64,000 nt of DNA from Cinnamomum chago (Eukaryota; Streptophyta; Magnoliopsida; Laurales; Lauraceae). Positions 25,001-35,454 of this stretch are shown one piece after another. The notes beneath the pieces were generated by a model. The model worked only from the letters and a program-made list of their open reading frames with translations. It searched no databases and had not been told where the DNA came from. The position numbers and the translations under genes were made by a program. The DNA lies in the NCBI GenBank assembly GCA_038049695.1, contig CP142452.1:67895501-67959500 (forward strand), in the 5' to 3' direction. Position 1 is the first letter of the stretch, and each line of letters begins with the position of its first letter.

Positions 25001-28000
25001 GGCTGGTTGGGACATGGGTGTGTGAGTGGGATGCGTGTGTTCAAGTTTCCAATATAGGAAAAAAAAAAAAAAATAGATAGTAGATATGTAATGAAGCAAA
25101 TCTGATAATAGTGATATGACAAATATATCTGTAACTAGGAAAAGATTTCTCGAAGATTGGCATGGCACTTACATTAGATTTATCCAAATTTGGCGTGCAG
25201 TCTAGGATAAACTTTACACACTTGTGTAGATCTGTAGTGTCTTGATCATATGATTCATCCACAACTTCTGTGCCCTGAATCCAAGCAATGAGTAATAAAC
25301 ATATAAATACATATGGTTTCCGAACAGATAATTGAATAAATCCCAATTGGCAGCACTAATCACCACTGACAGCACACAGAAAGCAAATCATAACTAGCTT
25401 TTACTTTTGACACATTCAAACAGCAAATAGATGTGCACCACTGGATTATTTTAACTTGAGATACTATGCTGCACACAAGCTTTCTGGAGTGGCAAAAAAG
25501 TCAAAACCTTGTAGCTACAGGTAGGTGACTAAGTCAAAACCTTGTAGCTACAGGTAGGTGACTATCACTAATTTATTTATTTACATATGTATTTATAAGC
25601 AATGTGGATTTAATTGAAATGACTGTGGGAAGAAACAGAAGGACACCCTTGAATTAAAGGCGCTCACTAAAAATTCTGCACATATGTGCAGGATTCTCAT
25701 AGGAGGAAATCCCAACATTGGACATTGTAGTCTTCTCATCCATGCTTCGAAATGGATGGCTGAAATTGAAACTCTTCCATTCATTTTACATCCCTTGGAT
25801 CAGATGGGTGAAAATGTCCAATGGAGCTATTTTTGCCAGTTAATGCACAACTCTGAATGTCATAGGGCCAATGGACCCATCAAAATGCCATGTGTCATGT
25901 TTTTTATTGTCAGTTCGACCTCCATTGAGCACTCTATGTTGACAATTGAAATGATAGAATACTCTCGTCCTGTTCCAAAATTAAAAGGAAAGAATACTCT
26001 CATTCCATTTGTCCACAACATTTTCTTCCTTAATCTCTTGTTGCCGCCAAAGAAGAAACGATAAGCTTGCCGTTTGCCGCCAAAGAAGAAAAAAAGGGAA
26101 AAGCTGGCTACTCCCCCTCCCTCAGTCACCACAATTCATTTATGCTAATTTTATTTTTTCTTTAATGGTCCAAACGGAGCTAATAATTAAAAAAAAAAAA
26201 AAAAAAAGGTGATGAAAAGGATATAATCTTGACCATTAGCCCTTTAAATGAAATTTTCCTTTAGTTGCGTTCCTCTGTTGTGGGTATTTCCCATTTTTCT
26301 AATGGTAAAAAACAGCTCCAAAGATTTCTTTTTTCCCACATTTTTTTTATCGAAAAGATACAGATAAAGTTGTTCTTCAAACTTCAAAGTATCCATGGAC
26401 CATGAGTATCCCACTCCTGTATTCATATTGTTACAGGTACCTTGGGGCTAAACATGTATCCAGATATTTTGTTCTTAATATTATGCATCCAGATATCATG
26501 GAACCAAAAATAAAATAAAAATAAAACCTTGTGCCAATGAAATAGGGAAGAACTTAGACAATGATCTTCAGCTAAAGAAGCTCCACTATTTCTTTTGCAC
26601 TAGATTTTACATAAAAATGTCGTAGGAGAGCAATTCAAAAGCGCCCACGTGAAATGCAAGCAAGATAACACCCAGTACCTTTCACAATATCACCCACCCC
26701 AGCCGAAACAAATTTGAAAGAACACCTAGAAGCGAAGGCCACATTGCAATTTATATGAACTTTGTGTGCCATCTTCATGCCACATAATACAGATGCTATC
26801 CAATCTAACTTCACGAATATTTAGGTGAATGGATGTTAATATTTTAGCAGCAATCCAGCAAAAAGTCTTTACTTAAGAAGGCACACAAATTTCACAAATT
26901 TACTAAATTCACGGAAATACCTCCAGAATATAAAAAAGACTTGAGTAATGATTAGGAAACACATCCATTGCTTTACATCATAACTTTGGTGGTTGTAACA
27001 GGATCTGACCTATCGATTGCAAGGTTTCCAAAATGGAAAAAAAACAAGGTGGACTCATGTAATGGCTCCAGAACTAATGGAAAACCAAAATTATAATGAT
27101 ATTTAAAGACTTTTTAGTGTCCTTCAGACATAGATATGACATTAGAAGATCATATAATGGTGAGCATCAAGGGTTTAATCATGGCTTAAACCAACTCACA
27201 CAAGAAAGCATATTATTGTACCTTCACAATCTATCATGTCTTTCCTCACTAGTTCATTCTAGGCTTTTTGGGTCTCCCATTCTCCTAGCTCCTTGAATTT
27301 GTTGCCCCTTACTTCATCATCCAAGGGTCCTGGAACATGTAGCCCTTTACTACATGTCTACATCACGCAAGTGTTGTCTTTGATCTTCTGTGTGCATGCC
27401 CAAACCATCTCAAAATTCCTTGATGTTCTCTTCTGTTGGAGCTAACCATTAGTTTAGTATCCTCCTATGTACTCATTTTAAATTCTATCCCTTCTTGTAG
27501 CTGCACCATAGTAGTCAATTCCATTATGTGTGGCCAGAATTGGCCGGAATGCACTGGATTTGGTCCTACCATTCTGACTGATTTGGCTAGTTTCGGACCA
27601 TTCTGGCTGGAATTGGGTTCTTCAGGACGGAACGACCGAAATTGGTCAGTTTCAGACAGAAACACCCATCTGTTAATATTATTATTTGTTTAATCCTTAG
27701 CTTCCTCAATTACACCTGTAAGTTTGGGACTTCTGCCAGCATCTTTGTGGTTTTTAAAATTTTGTACTTAAGAATTTGGACTTATATGTGATTTGTGAGA
27801 GGATGAGAAGAACAAAGTTTCATTTTGTTATGGTTATTTGTTTATTGAGTAGTTTTAATGTGTTATATGTTTTGTTTTTGACTTTTCAATATCTTACTGA
27901 GTTTTAATATATATTTTTTTTAATGTTAGGTACTCTTTTGTATTTTTCTCATTTTCCAATCACATCTTTTTTGGAACAAAAAATTGGAATTGAGCGGAAT

Positions 28001-31000
28001 GCTTCAGCATTCCACTACAGGGCCAAACCAGAACGGATTTGGCAACTATGAGCTGCACACATGCATTTAGGCATGCACATCTCAGCTACTTGTATTTTAG
28101 CTTCTTTTCCTCTCTGTTTTTTTCCTTTGTTACGCAAAATTCAGCTCCATAAAAAATAAAAAATAAATAAAGCTTATCTACCTTCTTCCAAAAATGCCCC
28201 TTTCTTCATTTAATCGAAGTGGCACTAGAAGACCGTATAATTCTCCACAAGTTTGTCACCACTTTGCCCCTATGATGCCCGGAAATGACATGGATATGAT
28301 AGAGACACACGATGGACAGGGCAAGGACACAGTGATCCCAGATATCAAAAGTCAACTATAGGATAAGTTATGACACGAGTTGTTGCCCATGTTGCAGTAT
28401 CTATGCATCATAGCTTTGCCCAACCCGCTTGGATCCTATTTGCTATATCCAACTTATACCCTTCATTATGTTCTACAGAGATACCAGATATCGAAATCTG
28501 TCACACCATGGCACTATGTTACTATCACAGCAACAATGTTACGAGTTCAAGTACTATTACCAATAAAAAATAAAGAGGTAAAGAACCAAACCTCACGAGT
28601 TCAAGATCTGGGCATCATGCAATCGAGGCTGCTGGTGACAACATTAATTGAGACCTAACTTAAAGGATGGTAATCTCTTAATCATCATCCCATAATATCC
28701 AAGACCACCCAACAGAAACTTGAACATCCTTAACATGGGATGAAAATGGGTCCCCAAATACAAAAGACCTCCAGGTCCCAACCCCAAACAAACAAATAAA
28801 TAAATAAATAATTCAAGTATAGGTCCAAAGTTTGAACTCGCATCTTAGGGCCCGTTTGGCATCGTTCTCGTGTTTTCTCAATTTTGTGCTGAGATCAGGT
28901 TGTGCCGAGATTATACTCTACAAAACTTGTTGGCAACATTATATTAAATTACTCGGCTGAGAATACACTGTACAGGACTTATTTGGTAACACTATAAAAA
29001 CTATGTTCTAAAGAACGGGAGGAAAAGAATCATAAGATTTATAATGTGGAACCCACCTTTTATTGTTTTAGCACTCTATTTTTATCCTACATGGGACCCA
29101 CCTGTAAAAATCACAACGTGATATCCATATTTAAAAATTAGAACATGGGGCCCATATTCATAGGGTTTGCAATGTGGGCCTACCTTTATAGGAATTATAA
29201 TATGGGATCACCTTTTTCTAAATGTAAATATGGGACCCACCTTTAGAAATTACAATATGGTACACACCTATAGAAATTAGAATATGAGGCATTCATTTAT
29301 AAGAATTACAATGTGGGTCCATCTTTTGTGATCGTGACCATGTGACCCACATTTACGAATTACAAAGTGGAGCCACATTTTTTGGGACATAGGACCGACC
29401 TTTAAAAATTACAATGAGGTGCCCACCTTTAGAAATTAGAACATGGGGCTCACATCCATAGGATTTATAATGTAATCCCACCATTTTAGGAATTATAATA
29501 TGGGCCCACCTTTAGAAATTACAACACGATGCCCACCTTTAGAAATTGGAACATAGGGCCCACATCCATAGGATTTATAATGTGGTCCCACCATTATAGG
29601 TTTTATAATATGGACCCCACCTTTTGTGATTGTTACCTTGTGAGACATGACCAACCTTTAGGAATTACCAAATGGGGCTACTTTATTTGAGATTGTGAAC
29701 ATAGGGCCTACCCTTTAGGATAAGTGAGAGGATTTGAAGTTTTTAAATGACATTCTTTAAAATGCAAGAGATAAGTATAAAATAATTGTGCAATTGAGTT
29801 GTTTCTTAAAAAAAATAAAGTTTTTTCGTTCCAACTTTCTTACACCAGCGGGCTAAGATTTTGAAATTCCTTCTAGTCATACCAAAATTAGGAATAGTGA
29901 TTTACACATACCAAGCATGTTTTCCACAGCCTCATCTCGTGGGAACATGGATCATCCGAATGGCACGATGCCAAACACACCCTTAAATTCAGATATGGGT
30001 TTGGGCCCAAATACATGGGATGCATTCACATGGAACCACATACTTAAATGATATATTACACATTTTTTGAGAAGTGACTAGCCAATAGCCATTACTAAGC
30101 AAATAAAAGTTAGGCCTAATGATCAATCCTACCCTCCCCACTAAGTCCCCCTGTCCCCTCCTTTGTCATCCGTTGGCGAAGTAGCACTCACCCGGATGTT
30201 GCTCCTTCTGTGATAGATCATGCAAAAACATAGGCATGCACTTCATTTAACAGTGAAAAAAAACTTTTCAAGTTTGGTAACCTTAAATCTTTTTTTTTTC
30301 CAAATGGCAGCCTTAAATTTAGGGTCAGAATGATCATATGCTCCCATCTTTAAAAACATCTAGGCCAAATAAAAGACCTCCTCATACACCTAGCTCCTCA
30401 CGATTAGCAAGCATCCGTGTAGAACCTATAGGAGGGACCATTGCAGAATGGCCACACTGTTCTATAATTGGGCCCCCATATGTGCAAGTGACAACTGACA
30501 AATTCTCTATAACAACCAAATTGAATTACATTGCTTTTCCATCTTCATAGAGAGGTTGGCCAGGGTGCCCAGGCCCGGGCATGGCACAGCCTGGCACAGC
30601 TTGCCCATAGAATGTCCCTATTTTTTTTTAATCCTGCTCCCCTAAATTATTGCACAAAGTCTTTTTTAATTGCATGGATGATATATCCAATGAATGCTCG
30701 TTCATTCCTTATGTCCCCATTTCCATTTTGAAACTCAAACCGTAACTTTTCTCCTATTCTCAAGCAAGTCATCGATATCTCCTCTTTCAATATTATTGCC
30801 CATGGCCCCATGCCACCTGCCCAAGTAACTTTTCTCCTATTCTCAAGATTTTCACCAGCTGTAGTGGAGGTACTCAGGTACATATTCCAAAATCCAACCT
30901 CTCATTTCCAACTTTCTCTCTCAAACCTTCATCATTACTCTCATTAATGTTCTTCATGTGCAAGAGAGTCGTTTCCTTCAACTTTCTCTTTCAACCTCTC

Positions 31001-33705
31001 CTTCCCAATTTTTCTCCGATTCTCAACTTCCTTTTTGGCCCATGGGACAGCCCAGGCCCTCCCAGCTTGGTCATGGCATGGCATGGCCCAGGCACGGCTG
31101 GGCCGTGGTTTAGATGGGCCATGTCATGCAGTTTGCATCTCTACTAAGACCTTACTAAATATAATTTGGTCTGCTTTCCGAGCCTAAATCTTGGGAATCA
31201 GACATAGACCCTGACCCGGCTAATTATAATTGGGTCCTGCTGTGGCTAGACCTTACCCATTACAGCCCTGCTTCGAGTATTTACATTAAAACTTAGAACA
31301 AACAATAGAGTAAAACGATGTTTGAATATTAATATGAAGTGGAATGAATTTTCTTGTTTTATTTTTTGTTGGTTTTGGAATGGAAATGGATGTTGAGTGT
31401 GTAGTAGGTTTGGTCTTGGATAATGGAATTAATAGTTTCAATTTCACCATATGACACGGATTGGAAGTTGAAATAATGTACTGTTGTATATACAGGAAAA
31501 GAAAATAAAAAATCAAATGATTGTGGTAATTTTTAAATTGCTTACAAGTTACAGGCCATATTTTGAAGAAAATTGTTGTAATTTTCAAATGATAAGAGAT
31601 TATCATTTTCAAATGATGTTATGGTATGTGTGTAGAGGGCATATTTTGATGAAAATGTGCATAAGTTCATTTTTTACATAATGACACAAGATACCCCACT
31701 AAAAAGAGGTAAATAGAGGGCATACCAAACAGTCTATTTGAAGTAGACCCGTTCATTACCAAACACGTTTTTTGGTTCTAGCCTCTTTTTTTTATAGCTC
31801 TTTTTTTAATAGCTCTATTTTGAATGGTCTGTCAGAAAAAGAGTAGAGATGCCAAACAAGGCCTAAGTTTCAATTTAAAAAGAAATGTGGAAAAGGCATT
31901 GCTTGAGTTCATTCTGCATGCTGTCAAATATGATAAATTATTCAGGCTTCAATACAAAAGAATAAGGTGAACATACCAACTTTATATAAAATTCCTGAAC
32001 TTCTGATCTAAGTGAATCCATGTCTCCTTTGATTACGTCTGGCTTGTACCTAGAACAAATGAAATAAACTGATACTTTATAAATAAAAAAATGTACATAA
32101 CAATTTCTTGAAACTTTTCTCCCAACAAAACAATCAAGCACCAAGCTAATTTAAAAAAAAAAAGGTAAACAGAAGCAATGCCAGGAAAATAACCAAAGCG
32201 CAATTTCTCTGTCCGAATATCCTACCAAGCACTTCAGTTTTAATATAATGTTTCCAGACCTCGTCATATATGAAGTGGAAACATCCCATGACACACAATG
32301 GAAATTATGAGCAATAAAGGCCAACATTATAAAATTAAACGACCAATTTTAAGAAGCTAGTTCACAACCAAGCCAAGTGGCAAAATCAAGAATAAAGAAG
32401 TTGCTAATATCTTGTTTCAGAAATCAGAATGCACAGTCCATCAAGCACTCACTTCTGAGGGTCCAGAGAGCTTGATAAAGCTGACAAAGTTCAACGATAC
32501 ACAAAGAGAACTAATAATTAATGTTCATCCTTTTAACTTCCTGGTTTTGGTTCGTCGGGTTAACATTTCAACATATTTCATAGATGGGTTTGTAGCATAT
32601 ACATGTTAGAAACAGTGCTCAACCTAACCAACATTCTGCCACACATAAGTAGGATTCCACCCAAAAGTCCAAATCCTAGTGCCTTTTTATTGTTTGCATT
32701 AGATTAGTGAATCCCTGAAAGAGTGTACCTTTCTAATTCTAGCATCTACCTTTAGGACTAGGAGTTTTATTATTTATTCAAGGACAGTATACTACGAAAT
32801 CGTCAATCCATAATAACTTGATTCATAGAATTTCAGGATTTCAAATGATCAGTTATGTATGCAACCCCTGTTTCTGTTGTACTCTCAATTGAAACAACAG
32901 AAATATCAAACAGAATTGATTAGGCCAATCTAGGCAGACAGAGCCAGACAGCCTTATTGGATTCCATCATGGATGTAACAAATTCATACAACCCAGTAAA
33001 AATTACGCAAAACCTAGACCTAAATATAACCCATCATTGTTGTAATACTACTAACACAGGATCCGGATCCAATTCCAAATCCACATCAACTCATCTAAAT
33101 TGAATAAATCAAACAACAAACCCAACCCATTCATATATATGAATTCATAATCATACATCATCCAATCAAATCAGATCTCAAACTGAGAAAAAAAAAAAAA
33201 ACCAAAACCACACACAACTGAATGCAATGAACAAAATGAGAGAGAGAAAAAAAAAGATCACCACCTGTGTCGAACATCGAGATGATCTTCATGAGGCAAC
33301 AGCGCGGGCATTTCATCGTACAAACGGTTCGCTCCACCGTCCGCGCAGAGGCGTAGCTGTGCTGCTCTACACACGCGTCTACCATTTCAGATCAAAGAGA
33401 AAGAGAATCCTAACCGTTCATCTTGCAGCCGTGGCCCACCACGTGAACGGCCCGGATCTAGCTCCACGTGGAGGGTCAGACATATTTAAAAAAAAAAAAG
33501 AAAGAAAGAAAGAAAGAAAGAAGAAAAGAGAGAAAGCAGTAGAAGAGAAGAAAAGGAAATGGATGGAGATACCGTGCTTCCATAGGAGAGGAGTGAAGCG
33601 AGGGAGGGGTTGGTTGAGGACGACCAGGGCGTACGTTAGACCAGGGCAGGAGTTGGGTGGAATGGAAGGGAGGAGAAAGCTTGAGGCGTGGGACATCAGG
33701 TCCAT
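16020..33705 (-). CDS. TPK1: Thiamin pyrophosphokinase (TPK), complete six-exon gene
   Basis: Transfers pyrophosphate from ATP to thiamin to make thiamin diphosphate, in the cytosol of plants. Exons: 33573-33705, 33265-33361, 31977-32049, 25173-25274, 20414-20663, 16020-16141; all junctions are GT-AG and phases close to give 258 codons, the usual plant length. Motifs: ADGGAN (D52), DVIKGDMDS (D81, D86, D88), DQDTTDL (D111, D113, D116) and GGRFDHE (D149), then the C-terminal beta domain with LLSDDCLIQLLPKTH and a final SDSDLLWTISIRK block. Start chosen at MDLMSHASSF, which matches the plant N-terminus; an upstream in-frame ATG at 33747 would sit too close to the TATA box. Introns 3, 4 and 5 are 6.7, 4.5 and 4.3 kb and filled with repeats. 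A second, partial copy begins at 51914. Confidence 0.93.
17143..18121. mobile_element. 979-bp terminal-inverted-repeat element in TPK intron 5
   Basis: Ends are inverted repeats of about 90 bp: left AGAGCTTTTTGTATATACCC, right its near-perfect complement ending at 18121, followed inward by matching TTTGTAAATA and CCTGAGGTTTT segments. No coding capacity, so a non-autonomous DNA element. No clear target duplication. Its right half is copied again at 18962-19742 by the tandem duplication. Confidence 0.7.
17341..18947. repeat. Tandem duplication, unit 1 (TPK intron 5 plus part of exon 5)
   Basis: About 1.6 kb that matches 18962-20568 with scattered substitutions and small indels. The left edge lies inside the TIR element; the right edge lies inside an exon 5 copy. 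The copies have clearly diverged, so the event is older than the segmental duplication. Confidence 0.9.
18793..18947 (-). pseudogene. Duplicated 3' part of TPK exon 5
   Basis: Encodes LLSDDCLIQLLPKTHHHE through TTTTGLQWDL and keeps the GTAAGT donor, but lacks the 5' part of exon 5 with GGRFDHE and lacks an acceptor. It lies between real exons 5 and 6 and should be skipped. One amino-acid change from exon 5 is visible (GVPS for GEPS). Confidence 0.85.
18948..18961. other. 14-base filler at the duplication junction
   Basis: The junction reads GACCCAGGACAAG followed by CAATCAT. The first 13 bases equal 17447-17459, and CAAGCAATCAT equals a stretch near 18926. The filler thus looks copied from nearby DNA, as in error-prone end joining. 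Confidence 0.7.
18962..20568. repeat. Tandem duplication, unit 2
   Basis: Second copy of 17341-18947, continuous at its right end with the functional exon 5 (20414-20663). It includes the right half of the TIR element and an (AT)n run near 19439-19456. Confidence 0.9.
22402..22937. mobile_element. MITE-like unit in TPK intron 4
   Basis: Left end TAGTTGTCAATTTCGG and right end CCGGAAATGACAACTA form short imperfect inverted repeats. The inside is AT-rich with Gly/Phe-like GAAATGG repeats and no coding potential. TAGTTGTCA...CGG ends are common among plant MITEs. Family not assigned. Confidence 0.4.
22880..23145. repeat. Tandem duplication of about 136 bp
   Basis: Two copies of a block running from GAGCTGAAATTGTT (or GAACTGAAATTGTT) through GACAACTATGATTGAAA to GCAGAAGTATTGGG. 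It covers the right end of the MITE-like unit, so one MITE end is repeated. Confidence 0.75.
25498..25563. repeat. Perfect 33-bp tandem duplication
   Basis: AAGTCAAAACCTTGTAGCTA... to ...GTGACT occurs twice head to tail without a mismatch. The copy at 55954-56019 is the same. Confidence 0.9.
27505..28050. mobile_element. MITE-like unit in TPK intron 3
   Basis: Left ATAGTAGTCAATTCC and right GGATTTGGCAACTATG are imperfect inverted ends of the same general type as the unit at 22402-22937. GGCCAGAATTGGCCGGAATG repeats lie inside the left end. Non-coding. Confidence 0.35.
28850..29995. mobile_element. hAT-like non-autonomous element
   Basis: Left end TTAGGGCCCGTTTGGCATCG and the right end, read on the other strand, TTAAGGGTGTGTTTGGCATCG are inverted repeats of the well-known plant GGGCCCGTTTGGCA hAT/MITE type. 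About 1.15 kb, non-coding; the centre is a minisatellite. Target duplication unclear. Confidence 0.6.
29035..29720. repeat. Degenerate minisatellite with GTGGGNCCCAC-like cores
   Basis: About 15 imperfect units of roughly 35-50 bp of the form CACCTTTAGAAATTACAATATGGGRCC. Many contain GGGACCCAC or GGGCCCAC. It fills the middle of the hAT-like element. Confidence 0.8.
32050..33264 (-). other. TPK intron 2
   Basis: 1.2-kb AT-rich intron with no recognised element. Confidence 0.7.
33497..33520. repeat. AAAG microsatellite in TPK intron 1
   Basis: Six AAAG units after a poly-A run, within the 211-bp first intron. Confidence 0.85.
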
Positions 33706-33760
33706 TGCTAAACTGCGCCTAAATCTCCCTGCTCTCATCTCTGCCATGCGGTGCTCTTCT

Positions 33761-33770
33761 TATATATAAA
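33761..33770 (-). promoter_or_regulatory. Candidate TATA box of TPK
   Basis: Minus strand TTTATATATA lies 56-65 bases before the chosen start codon at 33705, the right place for a core promoter with a short 5' UTR. Confidence 0.6.
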
Positions 33771-33779
33771 TAAAGAGAA

Positions 33780-33932
33780 GGGAGAGGATTCATTGACCAG
33801 AAGATGGCGTGGTTTGGTTTGTTTGGATACAATTGAGATTAGTCATATAGAAATTTAGAAAATGGAGAGGATTCATTGACCAGTTTGGTTTGCTTTGGTT
33901 TGTTTTGGTACAATTGAGATTAGTCATGTTTT
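33780..33932. repeat. Tandem repeat upstream of TPK
   Basis: GGAGAGGATTCATTGACCAG ... TTTGGTTTG ... TACAATTGAGATTAGTCAT occurs twice (about 33780-33851 and 33862-33930), just upstream of the TATA box, so it duplicates part of the proximal promoter. Confidence 0.8.
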
Positions 33933-34754
33933 GTTTGAAAGGTAAAAGCTTTGGCGGTGGGTGTTAGTGGGATCGGTTTTAAGACTCCCACCTGTCTGTT
34001 TTTTGAGTCGGATTCGCATCCACCTGTGTCGCATTTGTGATTTTAAAGCAAGAGATTTGTGAATCTCACTACTGCAGGCTCTGGATTTGGTAACTTATCA
34101 TTTATATTATAATAACCAGTGGAGCCCTGCACGTGCATTGCACGTGTAAGGTACGTACTCTTTTAGTATAATAATCTAAAAAAATAAAGTCACTGAAAAA
34201 CTCAATATTAACTATCCCAATAGAGAATGACTATGTAACAAATTAAGTAATTTACAATCACTCATTGTTCTTATGAAATTTAGTAAAAGCTTTAATAGAA
34301 AAAAGTAAGAAGAAGATTGAATACCAAGAAATATGGAAGAAACTAATTTTAAAAAAAAGAGTTGAAAACCAACATTTTCTGGCCATACATGATTAGGCAA
34401 AACACTCACCAATTTCAATATAGATCGATAGTCCGGCCTATTTCTTATTAAAATTTGTCTAAAACCTAGTGTTAAATACATACCAAATTCAATAAAACAA
34501 AATACTAACCAACCAAAACAATATCCAACTCATAGCTTTAAATGAATCAACAACAAATTACAAGGATTCTAAGCAATCATTGGCATTCTCATCTCTTCCT
34601 CTGACAAGAAATTGTGTCTTTACAAGCATTGGGATCAAAGTTGAAAGTTTCTACACATGAAAATCTCAACTGAAATTTCTCATTTGAGTTCTTACAGCGA
34701 ATGAACAAATTCTTCAAACACAACCCTTTTCATCATCATTTGAGCTAAGCATTT
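33933..34754. other. Intergenic sequence
   Basis: AT-rich. A CACGTGCATTGCACGTG inverted repeat at about 34131-34147 follows ATTATAATAACCAGTGGAGCC, which resembles the 5' end of some plant Helitrons; no matching 3' end was found. Nothing else seen. Confidence 0.45.
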
Positions 34755-35400
34755 CATTGAAATATAATAATACTAAGTGGGGCCTACAGATGTGTAGTTC
34801 TCTTTGATTATATATATAATATAATAATACGAAGTGGGGCCTATAGATGTGTAGATGTAGAGTAAAAGCATGACAAGTTCTTCTACTAAGTGGGGCCCAT
34901 AGATGTGTAGTTCTCGTTTTATTATATATATCTAATATAATAATACTAAGTGGGGCATACAGATATTATAATAATACTAAGTGGGGCCCACATATGTGTA
35001 GAGAAAAAGCATGACAAGTTCTTCTACTAAGTAGTATAATATAATAATACTAAGTAGGGCCCACAGATGTGTAGTTCTCTTGTATTATATATATATAATA
35101 TAATAATACTAAGTGGGGCCCACAGATGTCTAGATGTAGAGAAAAAGTATGACAAGTTTTGTTACTAAGTGGGGCCCACAGACATGTAGTTCTCTTTTAT
35201 TATATATATAATATAATATAATAATACTAAGTGAGGCCCACAGATGTGTAGAGAAAAAGCATGACAAGTTCTTCTTTTTTATTGGGGCCCACATATGTGT
35301 AGTTCTCTTTTATTTTATATATATAATATCATAATACTAAGTGGGGCCCACAGATGTGTAGAGAAAAAGCATAACACTTTTTTCTCTTTTACAATAAGGG
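34755..35400. repeat. Tandem array 1: AAGTGGGGCCCACAGATGTGTAG plus AT-rich linker
   Basis: About nine units of AATACTAAGTGGGGCCCACA followed by GATGTGTAG, then either a TTCTCTTTTATTATATATA or an AGAAAAAGCATGACAAG linker. The GC core GTGGGGCCCAC is the complement of the core of array 2. Confidence 0.85.
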
Positions 35401-35454
35401 CATAGATATTATATGATTATTATTATAATATAATAATAATATATTATTATATTA

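Larger units (their letters stand above)
20664..25172 (-). other. TPK intron 4
   Basis: 4.5-kb intron (donor GTAAGT, acceptor TTGTAG). It contains the left edge of the long segmental duplication (21457), a MITE-like unit and a 136-bp tandem repeat. An open 130-codon minus frame at 23776-24168 shows no known similarity and is not called. Confidence 0.7.
25275..31976 (-). other. TPK intron 3
   Basis: 6.7-kb intron with a 33-bp perfect tandem pair, a TIR unit near 27505-28050, a hAT-like MITE with an internal minisatellite (28850-29995) and a pyrimidine-rich region near 30890-31035. No host exon seen between. Confidence 0.7.
21457..33544. repeat. Segmental duplication, copy A (continues past 33544)
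   Basis: Reproduced at 51913-64000 with a constant offset of 30,456 bases and no difference in any stretch I compared, including poly-A runs and the AAAG microsatellite. Copy A begins in TPK intron 4; its right limit is not reached in the window. Confidence 0.95.

Noticed and set aside
25684..26064. 126-codon plus-strand open frame in TPK intron 3 (and at 56140-56520)
   Set aside because: No recognised family and ends in a poly-lysine run from an A-rich tract; likely chance.
31690..31865. Second hAT-type MITE from GATGCCAAACAAGGCC near 31849
   Set aside because: Only one end is convincing; no matching left inverted repeat found.
33227..33769. 180-codon plus-strand open frame over TPK exons 1 and 2
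   Set aside because: Antisense shadow of real TPK exons and the AAAG microsatellite.
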